Shown here piece by piece: positions 8,343 to 14,822 of a stretch of 15,830 nucleotides of DNA. This stretch comes from SAR202 cluster bacterium AC-647-N09_OGT_505m. GTDB taxonomy: Bacteria; Chloroflexota; Dehalococcoidia; UBA2985. The position numbers and the translations under genes are program-made. The stretch covers positions 1 to 15,830 of the forward strand of contig VEXC01000021.1 in assembly GCA_009391225.1 (NCBI GenBank). Reading direction: 5' to 3'. The notes under the pieces were generated by a model that ran no database searches, was not told the DNA's origin, and was given only the letters and a program-made list of their open reading frames with translations. The stretch's first letter is position 1; each line of letters opens with the position of its first letter.

Positions 8343-8403
8343 AGAGTGGTCTAGAACAATAACCAAACCAACACAGCCATGACAGCCATGACCCTCGGCA
8401 ACC

Positions 8404-8410
8404 AAGGAGG
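8404..8410 (+). promoter_or_regulatory. Shine-Dalgarno site that decides the start of the first acyl-CoA dehydrogenase
   Basis: AAGGAGG lies seven bases before TTG 8418. The longer frame starting at ATG 8379 has no purine-rich site upstream. Starting at TTG gives MDFGFSAEDE, a usual N-terminus for this family. Confidence 0.7.
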
Positions 8411-8417
8411 GACGGGA

Positions 8418-9605
8418 TTGGATTTTGGATTCAGCGCCGAGGATGAGGATTTCCAGAAAGAAGTCCGAAACTTCATCCTCACCGAGATTCCCAAGGAACT
8501 GCTTTGGATGGAACGGGATCTCTTCACAGATTTCATCTGGCCCACCGTGCAGAAAATGCGAAACGCGCTAGCACAGAAGGGCTGGACTATCATGCATTGG
8601 CCCAAGGAGTACGGAGGCCAAGATGTCTCACCAATCAGGCATATGCTATTCAGAGAAGAGATGGCATACTGGGGCGTTGCCGGTGCCATAGCCTTTGATG
8701 ATGGCCCCAACCTCATAGGTCCTGCGTTAATCCAGTTCGGGCCCCAGCATCTCAAGAGCACCCACCTGGCCCCCATTGCCAAAGCAGAAACATTCTGGTG
8801 CCAGGGATACACTGAACCTGGGGGTGGTTCAGACCTCGCCTCTGTACGTACCACGGCTGTGCAGGAAGGTAATCACTACATAATAAACGGCCAGAAGGAC
8901 TACATAGGAGGAGCGGCACGGGCAGACTGGATTCACATTCTGGCGCGTACTAACCCTCAGGCCCCAAGACATCAAGATGTCAGCTACTTCATCGTAAACA
9001 TGAAATCACCAGGAATCACTCTTCGCTCTCTAGACGAAGGTCAAGGTAGGAGTGGAATGCTCAACGAGGTATTCTTCGATGACCTTCGCGTTCCGGCGGA
9101 GAATATAGTAGGGGAACCAGATGGGGGATGGATAGTGGCTATGAGCACACTTAACCGCCAGCGAGGTAACATCGAGTTGGTTGGCCGCGCCCGTAGTCTC
9201 CTAGAGGACTTGGTGACCTATACCAAGAATACCACACACAACGTAGGTACCCTTTTCGATGTTCCTCAAGTACGCGACAAACTAGGAGAGGCGGCGACGC
9301 GAATAGAGGCATGCCGTATGGCCTCCTATAGGTTAGCATGGTCCCAACAACAGGGGCTCGCTTCGGTTTCTGAAAGCTCAATAGCCAAACTCCTGGCCAG
9401 CGAAACCTGGCAATGGTTTGCCAACATGGCTATGCAGATACTTGGTCTCTATGGACCGTTAGAGAGTTCCTCGTTAGAAACCCCGCTTAAAGGGAGGATT
9501 GAAGAAGCCTACATGAGTTCTGTACCAGAAACGATCTTCCTAGGCACTTCAGAGATACATCGAAACATTATCGCCCAACGTGGCCTAGGGATGCCCAGCG
9601 AATAG
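8418..9605 (+). CDS. Acyl-CoA dehydrogenase-family protein, FadE type, atypical active site
   Basis: FAD enzyme fold that normally introduces a trans-2,3 double bond into an acyl-CoA. From TTG 8418 it has 395 residues, the family size; a longer form from ATG 8379 has 408. The N-terminal helical domain opens MDFGFSAEDEDFQKEV. The middle beta domain carries WCQGYTEPGGGSDLAS (127-142) and NGQKDYIGGAARADW (157-171), where the usual FAD-facing Trp after QK is replaced. The C-terminal helical domain ends FLGTSEIHRNIIAQRG. The usual catalytic Glu before GTS is Leu375. The alternative Glu, as in isovaleryl-CoA dehydrogenase, aligns by eye with Gln248 in TLNRQRGN. Either it is a non-catalytic subunit or it uses another base. 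It lies upstream of a second, dissimilar acyl-CoA dehydrogenase gene, as in heteromeric FadE pairs. Substrate unknown. Confidence 0.9.
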   Translation: MDFGFSAEDEDFQKEVRNFILTEIPKELLWMERDLFTDFIWPTVQKMRNALAQKGWTIMHWPKEYGGQDVSPIRHMLFREEMAYWGVAGAIAFDDGPNLIGPALIQFGPQHLKSTHLAPIAKAETFWCQGYTEPGGGSDLASVRTTAVQEGNHYIINGQKDYIGGAARADWIHILARTNPQAPRHQDVSYFIVNMKSPGITLRSLDEGQGRSGMLNEVFFDDLRVPAENIVGEPDGGWIVAMSTLNRQRGNIELVGRARSLLEDLVTYTKNTTHNVGTLFDVPQVRDKLGEAATRIEACRMASYRLAWSQQQGLASVSESSIAKLLASETWQWFANMAMQILGLYGPLESSSLETPLKGRIEEAYMSSVPETIFLGTSEIHRNIIAQRGLGMPSE

Positions 9606-9780
9606 CTAAGCCGGCTTCTATATTTTCCACAATGAGAGGTAGCATTGGGATTTGAGAGAAGAATCTATCAAACACGGATAATGCTATTGATCCTAAAAAC
9701 CCCGGTAACATTACGCTGTTTGATTCAGCAATTGTCTGTCAAGGCACTTGATAAACATTTTCATTTACCAGTTGCTATCC

Positions 9781-9806
9781 ATTAGGAAAGCCCATTAGGA
9801 AAGCCC
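9781..9806. repeat. 13-base tandem duplication
   Basis: ATTAGGAAAGCCC occurs twice in direct succession (9781-9793 and 9794-9806), with two more matching bases after the second copy. It lies about 40 bases upstream of the predicted -35 of the next gene. It could be a recent slippage event or a duplicated operator. Confidence 0.85.
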
Positions 9807-9845
9807 ATCCCTCCCTGGACTAACCCGATACAGTTACAGTCTTAA

Positions 9846-9874
9846 TTGACTACCCTTATCAGGTACGAAATAAT
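9846..9874 (+). promoter_or_regulatory. Predicted sigma-70 promoter of the second acyl-CoA dehydrogenase gene
   Basis: TTGACT (9846-9851), a 17-base spacer and AATAAT (9869-9874) each match the consensus at 5 of 6 positions. Transcription would start near 9881, just before the AAGGAG ribosome-binding site. The leader would be about 20 bases. Confidence 0.7.
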
Positions 9875-9886
9875 TGTCTAATAGTG

Positions 9887-9892
9887 AAGGAG
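9887..9892 (+). promoter_or_regulatory. Shine-Dalgarno site that decides the start of the second acyl-CoA dehydrogenase
   Basis: AAGGAG ends nine bases before ATG 9902. The longest frame starts at GTG 9884, which abuts this site and lies only a few bases after the predicted transcription start. The ATG is therefore the better start and gives the usual MDFALTEEQEMLR opening. Confidence 0.75.
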
Positions 9893-9901
9893 ACAAACTT
9901 C

Positions 9902-11056
9902 ATGGACTTCGCTCTTACAGAAGAACAAGAAATGCTCAGGACCTTCACCAGAGAGTTCTTAGAGACCGAGTGTCCCAAAACCCTGGTACGGCAGATGGAA
10001 ACCGACAAGACCGGCCACTCTCCAGAGCTTTGGGGAAAGATGGCGGAACTAGGTTGGACGGGGTTTCTTTTACCAGCGGAGTATGGAGGCCCGGAATTCA
10101 GCTTTCAACATATGGCAATTCTCCTAGAGGAAATGGGTCGAGCGCTCCTCCCAGGCCCATATTTTTCCACAGTTGTTCTTTGCGGTCAGGCTATCCTAGA
10201 TGCTGGGACGGAGGATCAGAAGGTAGAATTCCTGCAAAAGATAGGCTTTGGTGAACTAGTCATGGCTCTAGCCATCACGGAAGTCAGTGCTAGTTACCAT
10301 GCAAGGGATATCAACGTCCGTGCCGATTTATCAGGCGACGGCTATACGATTAGCGGCACGAAGACGTTTGTGTCCGATGGTCAAATCGCAGACTACTTCA
10401 TAGTCGTCACTAGGACTGCCGGAGGTGTAGACCCTGAACAAGGAATCTCTCTTTTCATAGTGGATGCCTACAGCCCCGGCATCACTATCAAGCCGTTGGA
10501 AGTCATGGGTATTGATAAACAGGCGCAGGTGATTTTTCAGAATGTGCAAGTGCCTACAGACCGACTTCTGGGTCATTCAGATGATGGGTGGCCCCTGGTG
10601 GAAAAACTGTTGGCCTGGGGTGCTGCGGGAAAGTGTGCTGAGGCTGTGGGTGGTGCTCAGGCAGCGATGGAACTTGCAGTGAACTATGTAAACAACCGCT
10701 CAGCATTTGGGCAAACCATAGGTAGCCTACAGGCTATTCAGCATCACTGTGCCAACATGTTCACGGCCGTTGAGACCTCCCGTAATCTAGCATACCAGGC
10801 CGCGTGGCTAGTAGCTCAAGGCGAAACCAATGCCACCGAAATTTCAGAGGCCAAAGCCTGGATCAGCGAAGCCTATCGTACAGTCACATCTCTGGCCCAC
10901 CAGTGTCATGGATGCATAGCCTTCACCAAGGAGATGGACATCCATCTGTTTCACAAGAAAGCTAAGGTCAGTGAGCTCCTATTCGGAGATGCTGCCTTCC
11001 ACTGGGAGAAGATTGCCAGCGTCTTGGCGGCGCAGGCATCCGCCCTTACAAGATGA
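9902..11056 (+). CDS. Acyl-CoA dehydrogenase-family protein, FadE beta-like, no visible catalytic glutamate
   Basis: From ATG 9902 it has 384 residues, the family length. Domain order is usual: N-terminal helices (MDFALTEEQEMLRTFTREFL; GFLLPAEYGGPEFSF near 55-67), a beta domain (ALAITEVSASYHARDI, SGTKTFVSDGQIADYFIV) and C-terminal helices with RSAFGQTIGSLQAIQHHCANM, of which R266 and the FGxxI motif normally touch FAD of the partner subunit. The ending KVSELLFGDAAFHWEKIA resembles FadE27/FadE29-type partner subunits rather than the EGTxxIQR ending of stand-alone enzymes. No Glu sits at either usual catalytic position (the helix-G position aligns with Gly240). The FAD pyrophosphate loop, usually HGGxGFT, reads HGCIAFT. 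It probably works with another acyl-CoA dehydrogenase subunit, perhaps the upstream gene product. Substrate unknown. Confidence 0.88.
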   Translation: MDFALTEEQEMLRTFTREFLETECPKTLVRQMETDKTGHSPELWGKMAELGWTGFLLPAEYGGPEFSFQHMAILLEEMGRALLPGPYFSTVVLCGQAILDAGTEDQKVEFLQKIGFGELVMALAITEVSASYHARDINVRADLSGDGYTISGTKTFVSDGQIADYFIVVTRTAGGVDPEQGISLFIVDAYSPGITIKPLEVMGIDKQAQVIFQNVQVPTDRLLGHSDDGWPLVEKLLAWGAAGKCAEAVGGAQAAMELAVNYVNNRSAFGQTIGSLQAIQHHCANMFTAVETSRNLAYQAAWLVAQGETNATEISEAKAWISEAYRTVTSLAHQCHGCIAFTKEMDIHLFHKKAKVSELLFGDAAFHWEKIASVLAAQASALTR

Positions 11057-11085
11057 TTCCTGTCGCAGAGGGCGGCCAAGTCCCA

Positions 11086-11091
11086 TATAAT
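11086..11091 (+). promoter_or_regulatory. Candidate -10 box of the aldo/keto reductase gene
   Basis: A perfect TATAAT lies 38 bases before the ATG, in the 73-base gap after the second dehydrogenase. The -35 region (around 11062-11068) matches poorly. Read-through from the gene upstream is equally possible. Confidence 0.4.
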
Positions 11092-11129
11092 ACGTGGAAA
11101 TCCGTTAACCACCAGAAAGGAGCATCCGC

Positions 11130-12074
11130 ATGGAATACCGAAAGCTTGGCCCATCCGGGCTTGAAGTTTCTACCGTTGGCCTAGGCACCAACAACTTTGG
11201 GGGTAGGGTAGATGAGGAAAGGTCCGCAATGGTGGTCCACCAGGCCATCGAAGAGGGCATAAACTTCATCGATACGGCCAATATCTACGGCAGGGGTCTT
11301 TCAGAGGAACGAATAGGTAAGGCAGTCAAGCACGTCCGTAACCAGATTCTCATAGCCACTAAGGTATCAGGCCCAATGGGCGACGGTCCCAATAATCGAG
11401 GAAATTCTCGCATTCATATCATGCAGCAGGTGGAGGACAGCCTTCGTCGGCTCCAGACTGACTACATAGACCTCTATCAGATACACTTCACCGACTCTGG
11501 CACTCCCATAGAGGAGACCATGCGTGTCCTGGACACTCTGGTGCACCAGGGCAAAGTGCGCTACATTGGCTGCTCCAACTTCGCTGCCTGGCAGGTGTGC
11601 GAGGCCATCTGGACCTCCAAAGCGCTGAACCTTACTCCATTCGTCAGCGTCCAGCCTGAGTACAGCCTCCTGAACCGCACCATCGAACATGAACTGATCC
11701 CTTTCTGCCATGCCTATGGCATTGGGATACTCCCCTATTTCCCTCTCGCTAGCGGCTTCCTCACAGGGAAATATCGCGAGGGCGAGCCAGTCCCAGAAGG
11801 CACCCGACTCGCCAGCAACACCCGTGCCCAAGAACGCACTCTCACCGAGAAGAACTTTGCGACGTTGACTAGGTTGGAGAGCTTCGCCGAGGAGCGAGGA
11901 CACCCGATTGTGGAGTTGGCTTTTGCCTGGTTGCTGGACAACTCTGCTGTCAGTTCGGTAATCGCTGGAGCCACGCGGCCAGAGCAGGTAGTAGCCAACG
12001 CCAAGGCTGCTGACTGGCATCTTACCCGAGAAGACATGGAAGAGATAACTGGACTACTCAAAAATCAGGCCTGA
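11130..12074 (+). CDS. Aldo/keto reductase, NADP(H)-dependent
   Basis: Soluble TIM-barrel oxidoreductase that reduces aldehydes or ketones with NADPH. The 314 residues fit the shorter YajO/Tas-like branch. The catalytic tetrad is complete: D48 and Y53 in FIDTANIYG, K78 in IATKV and H119 in LYQIHFTD. GCSNFAAWQ (near 146-154) and the C-terminal cofactor loop VIAGATRPEQVVANAKA are both typical. AAAGGAG (11116-11122) lies seven bases before the ATG. The neighbouring genes act on acyl-CoA-type substrates, but the true substrate cannot be told from sequence. All key residues are intact, in contrast to the genes on either side. Confidence 0.95.
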   Translation: MEYRKLGPSGLEVSTVGLGTNNFGGRVDEERSAMVVHQAIEEGINFIDTANIYGRGLSEERIGKAVKHVRNQILIATKVSGPMGDGPNNRGNSRIHIMQQVEDSLRRLQTDYIDLYQIHFTDSGTPIEETMRVLDTLVHQGKVRYIGCSNFAAWQVCEAIWTSKALNLTPFVSVQPEYSLLNRTIEHELIPFCHAYGIGILPYFPLASGFLTGKYREGEPVPEGTRLASNTRAQERTLTEKNFATLTRLESFAEERGHPIVELAFAWLLDNSAVSSVIAGATRPEQVVANAKAADWHLTREDMEEITGLLKNQA

Positions 12075-12269
12075 AATCCCAGCCAATGTTGAGTCAGGTT
12101 ATTACAGTATCCTTGGCGGTGGTGTGGTGAAGGTCACGCCGCAGGCCCGTGGGCGTCACTCAGGATCGGCAAAGCCCGGATTCACACCTCACGAACCATA
12201 GAACATGGCCAGTACGGCCTGAGTTGATTGCGGGAGTAGAGGCGTACGGCTGCCATCTACTTTAGGAGA
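12075..12269 (+). other. Non-coding stretch after the aldo/keto reductase
   Basis: No supportable ORF. An imperfect inverted repeat (GTCACGCC at 12133-12140 with GGCGTCAC at 12152-12159, 7 of 8 pairs, 11-base loop) could form a hairpin but has no T tract. With the next feature it makes up a 680-base stretch with no intact gene. Confidence 0.4.
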
Positions 12270-12665
12270 GTGGTTGAGAGAGAGATATAGACCATCGAAG
12301 AGGATGAGTTCAATACACTCCGTGCCGGTGCCTGGGTATCAAGATACATCGGCCAGCAGACCTCCATGTTGAACTACCTTGGTCTCGGCCGTATCGCTTC
12401 GGAGAAATGGCCCAGCATCTACGCGGTCCTCGGCAGCGGGTGCTGTTTGGAGGAATATGGCACCATGCACGGCAACTAGGACATTCGGTAGTGTGTGCTG
12501 AATGTGGCCGCTTCCCTTATTGGCATGGACTGACCCTGGATTTGCAAGTAGGCCTATGCTTGCTGGATGAAGGAGGCTCAGGAACCCACGGACTGCGCTA
12601 TTGGCGAATCCCAGGACATGAAGATGCAGTGTGTGTTCAGGCCAAGGGAGATATTGAAGGAGTAA
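12270..12665 (+). pseudogene. Probable decayed protein gene with several in-frame stops
   Basis: One reading frame looks coding throughout but is broken by stops at 12288 (TAG), 12477 (TAG), 12489 (TAG), 12531 (TGA) and 12549 (TAG), ending at TAA 12663. The segment 12291-12476 (63 codons) has mostly C or G in third position, like neighbouring genes, and reads naturally (AGAWVSRYIGQQTSMLNYLG, then CCLEEYGTMHGN). After the stops, WMKEAQEPTDCAIGESQDMK and CVFRPREILKE still read like protein. GTG 12270, next to AGGAG, could be the old start. I do not recognise the family. A different frame is open for 108 codons (12407-12733), but its third positions are poorer in G and C and it lacks a clear start site. 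I judge that frame the less likely gene. Confidence 0.45.
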
Positions 12666-12756
12666 TTAACATTCCGTTGAATATCTACAGGGTCGAGAGT
12701 ACCCTATCCAAGATTGAAAATCCCATCGTATAAGAGCTAAGAGCAAGGAGGCGAAT

Positions 12757-13341
12757 ATGAGAATAGGTTTGGTCTCAGATACCCGTGTGCTGAGAGGTGA
12801 GGAAGTGCCTGAAGAGGTAATTTTGGCTTTTCAAGGGGTGGATATGATCCTACACGCAGGTGGGATTTCTACGTCCGCCGTCTTGGATAGATTAGAACAC
12901 ATCGCGCCTGTGAAAGCTGCTGGGAGGATGGAAGGTGGTCAGGCAGAGGCCCCTCAACCTTACGCGCTGGAAAATGCAGGAGACCATAGAGTTGCCCTAC
13001 AGCAGGTTCTCGAGTTGGAAGGCCATACAATCGGCTTGGTGAACGAATTGTGGCTTCCCGGTTTCAACGACGAGCTTATGCCTGGCGTCATAGAGGCTCA
13101 CCACCTTCCAGACCAGGCCCTGCCAAAGCTGCTTGAGGAATATTTTGGAACAGAGGTGGACATCGTGGTCCTTGGCCGCACTCTTTACGCGATGGTGGAG
13201 GAGCATCAAGGTATCCTGTTCATAAACCCGGGAAGCCCCACACTACCCAAGAATCTTGTGAAGCTCGGTAGTGTTGCGATTCTGGAATTGACTCCAGGGA
13301 GACGAGATGTCAGGCTAATCGACCTGGCTACAGCCAGCTAG
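12757..13341 (+). CDS. Degenerate YfcE/MJ0936-type calcineurin-like phosphoesterase lacking metal ligands
   Basis: The 194 residues follow the fold of small bacterial metallophosphodiesterases from end to end: MRIGLVSDT at the start, MILHAGGI at 30-37, VDIVVLGRTLYAMVE in the middle and LFINPGSPTLPKN at 154-166. The family's metal ligands are mostly replaced. DTH is DTR (R10), HAGD is HAGG (G36), GN(x)D is GRME (R57, E59), the HGH loop reads VNE (N96) and GHTH is GRTL (R141, L143). Only D8 remains. The frame is intact, and AAGGAGG (12745-12751) lies five bases before the ATG, so it is probably translated. It should not be a metal-dependent phosphoesterase; a binding or regulatory role is possible but unproven. 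The gene stands alone between a decayed gene and the convergent tyrS. Confidence 0.85.
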   Translation: MRIGLVSDTRVLRGEEVPEEVILAFQGVDMILHAGGISTSAVLDRLEHIAPVKAAGRMEGGQAEAPQPYALENAGDHRVALQQVLELEGHTIGLVNELWLPGFNDELMPGVIEAHHLPDQALPKLLEEYFGTEVDIVVLGRTLYAMVEEHQGILFINPGSPTLPKNLVKLGSVAILELTPGRRDVRLIDLATAS

Positions 13342-13363
13342 TCTCAACGGCTGATTTACCCTT

Positions 13364-13378
13364 TGTAGGCGCCCTACA
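13364..13378. terminator. Small hairpin in the convergent gap, possible weak terminator
   Basis: TGTAGG and CCTACA pair around a three-base loop, 23 bases after the phosphoesterase stop. No T tract follows on either strand, so intrinsic termination is doubtful. Confidence 0.3.
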
Positions 13379-13399
13379 TTAGACTGAAATCGCAAACGA

Positions 13400-13414
13400 A
13401 CTCTCTGAGAGAGT
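13400..13414. terminator. Second small hairpin in the convergent gap, possible bidirectional terminator
   Basis: ACTCTC and GAGAGT pair around TGA, followed on the plus strand by CCTTCTGTT. It lies about 50 bases beyond the end of tyrS on the other strand. Stem and tail are both weak. Confidence 0.3.
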
Positions 13415-13464
13415 CCTTCTGTTGCATTGCACGCCCACCGCGAATCGGTAGAAGGGCAGGATGG

Positions 13465-14781
13465 CTAGGACTGGGGTTCATCCGCGTTCACGATTCTCAC
13501 GAAGCGACGTTTGCCGACCCGAACAATATCTTCTGGCTCAACCGCTGTTTTCTCATCTGGTTCTAGAGGCCTGTCGTTGATGTCAACGGAGCCCTGGGCA
13601 ATTAGCCGTTTTGCCTCTGTGCGGCTGGCCGCTAAAGAAGCGGTGACCAACAATCGTGCAAGATCGACATCTATCCCAGATGTCGATCTCCCTGTATGAG
13701 ACCCTAATCCATCCTTTTGGTCACTGAAACTAGCCAAGAGCTCTGCGTTAGGCCCTGTCCCAGGTGAACGGAAGGAGAATGCCAACACGGGTATCTCGTC
13801 AGGTATGTCCCTGCGCTGGTATGTCCTCTCAAAGCGCTCTTCTGCCTGCTGTGTTGCTTGTGCATCATGGAACTGGGCGACGATGTTCCGGGCCAGGAGC
13901 TTTTTGAGATACATTGGGTTGATGGATTGGGTATCCAAGTGATGGCGGATCTCCGCTAGTTCTGTGTCAGGAATGTCAGTGACCAACTCAAAGTAGTCCA
14001 TCATCAGCGAATCTGGGATGGACATGATCTTGCCGTACATCTCGTTGGCTGGCTCGTCCACTCCTATGTAGTTGTCTAGGCTCTTGCTCATCTTCTGGAC
14101 GCCGTCTGTGCCTACCAGTATTGGCATGATGAAGCACTGCTGCTGACTCTGACCCATCATGCCTTGGAGGTCCCGTCCCACTAGGAGGTTGAATCGCTGG
14201 TCGCTTCCCCCGAACTCCACGTCGGACCCAATGGCCACCGAGTCGTAGGCCTGGAGTAGTGGGTAGAGGAACTCAGTGATGGCGATGGGTCGCTGGGCAC
14301 GGAAGCGCTGGGCAAAATCGTCTCGCGCCAAGAACTGGGCCACGGTGAATCGACGAGTGAGGTCAAAGACGTTGGACAAGGTGAATTTGCCGAACCACTC
14401 GCTCTGCCACACGGTCTCGGTGCGTTCCTTGTCCACTACTTTGAAGAACTGTTGCAGGTAGGTCTCCGCGTTGGCCCTAACCTCTTCTGCAGTGAGCATG
14501 GGACGGGTAATTGACTGGCCGCTGGGGTCACCAATCTGCGCCGTCCAATCCCCAACTATGAGGACAACCTGGTGTCCCAGTTCTTGGAGCTGTCGTAGCT
14601 TGCGAAGGCCGACGGCGTGTCCCATGTGAATGTCTGGGCGGCTGGGGTCGAAGCCCATTTTCAGGCGCAGTGGCTTGCCAGCCTGGAGGAGTCGTACGAA
14701 CTCATCCTCCACGATAATCTCGGAGACGCCGCGCCTGAGTACGTTATGAAGGATTGTGGGGTCTATCAACTCGTTAGCCAA
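13465..14781 (-). CDS. tyrS: Tyrosyl-tRNA synthetase
   Basis: Class I aminoacyl-tRNA synthetase that charges tRNA-Tyr in the cytoplasm. The 438 residues match bacterial TyrRS (about 400-430). The HIGH-type motif is HMGH (52-55) and KMSKS is at 230-234. GGSDQRFN (191-198) is the family's substrate-site signature. A C-terminal S4 RNA-binding domain covers about 365-430 (LARLLVTASLAASRTEAKRL, then DIVRVGKRRFVRI). The start is taken as TTG 14781 by alignment with RGVSEIIVEDEF-type N-termini. No Shine-Dalgarno is visible before it, and an in-frame TGA upstream limits extension. A second TTG at 14769 is possible. It follows ribF by 41 bases on the same strand. Confidence 0.96.
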   Translation of the reverse strand: MANELIDPTILHNVLRRGVSEIIVEDEFVRLLQAGKPLRLKMGFDPSRPDIHMGHAVGLRKLRQLQELGHQVVLIVGDWTAQIGDPSGQSITRPMLTAEEVRANAETYLQQFFKVVDKERTETVWQSEWFGKFTLSNVFDLTRRFTVAQFLARDDFAQRFRAQRPIAITEFLYPLLQAYDSVAIGSDVEFGGSDQRFNLLVGRDLQGMMGQSQQQCFIMPILVGTDGVQKMSKSLDNYIGVDEPANEMYGKIMSIPDSLMMDYFELVTDIPDTELAEIRHHLDTQSINPMYLKKLLARNIVAQFHDAQATQQAEERFERTYQRRDIPDEIPVLAFSFRSPGTGPNAELLASFSDQKDGLGSHTGRSTSGIDVDLARLLVTASLAASRTEAKRLIAQGSVDINDRPLEPDEKTAVEPEDIVRVGKRRFVRIVNADEPQS

Positions 14782-14822
14782 GTGGTTCAGTCTATGTCAA
14801 AGGGAATCAGGATTCACGTGGA

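Larger units (their letters stand above)
8013..8417. other. Divergent intergenic control region between nuoA and the first acyl-CoA dehydrogenase
   Basis: About 400 bases between divergent genes, with no convincing ORF. It holds the nuo promoter near its left end and a duplicated TATAAT near its right end. Between them, an 11-base direct repeat (CCAGCAGAAAA at 8111-8121 and 8217-8227) is 106 bases apart start to start. The middle also has TTGACT (8162-8167) without a good -10. The stretch is more AT-rich than the flanking genes. Binding of a regulator is possible but not shown. Confidence 0.5.
9606..9901 (+). other. Intergenic region between the two acyl-CoA dehydrogenase genes
   Basis: About 296 AT-richer bases with no ORF I would support. 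It holds a 10-base palindrome just after the first gene (AAGCCGGCTT, 9608-9617; no loop and no clear T tract, so a poor terminator), a 13-base tandem duplication (9781-9806), and a good promoter and Shine-Dalgarno for the second gene. This suggests the two dehydrogenase genes are transcribed at least partly independently. Confidence 0.55.

Noticed and set aside
9608..9617. Terminator after the first acyl-CoA dehydrogenase
   Set aside because: AAGCCGGCTT is a perfect palindrome but has no loop, and only a short broken T run follows.
11367..12020. A 217-codon open frame on the minus strand
   Set aside because: It is antisense to the aldo/keto reductase, which has a full catalytic tetrad and a good ribosome-binding site.
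12288..12551. TAG codons read through as an amino acid (stop-codon reassignment), suggested by four in-frame TAGs here and one in the nuoM leader
   Set aside because: nuoB, nuoC, nuoK, ribF, the first acyl-CoA dehydrogenase and the phosphoesterase all end in TAG at the expected family length, so TAG is a normal stop in this genome.
14782..14822. TTGACA in the gap between ribF and tyrS as a tyrS promoter
   Set aside because: No -10-like hexamer lies 16-18 bases downstream, and the spacing would put transcription start inside tyrS. Co-transcription with ribF is simpler.
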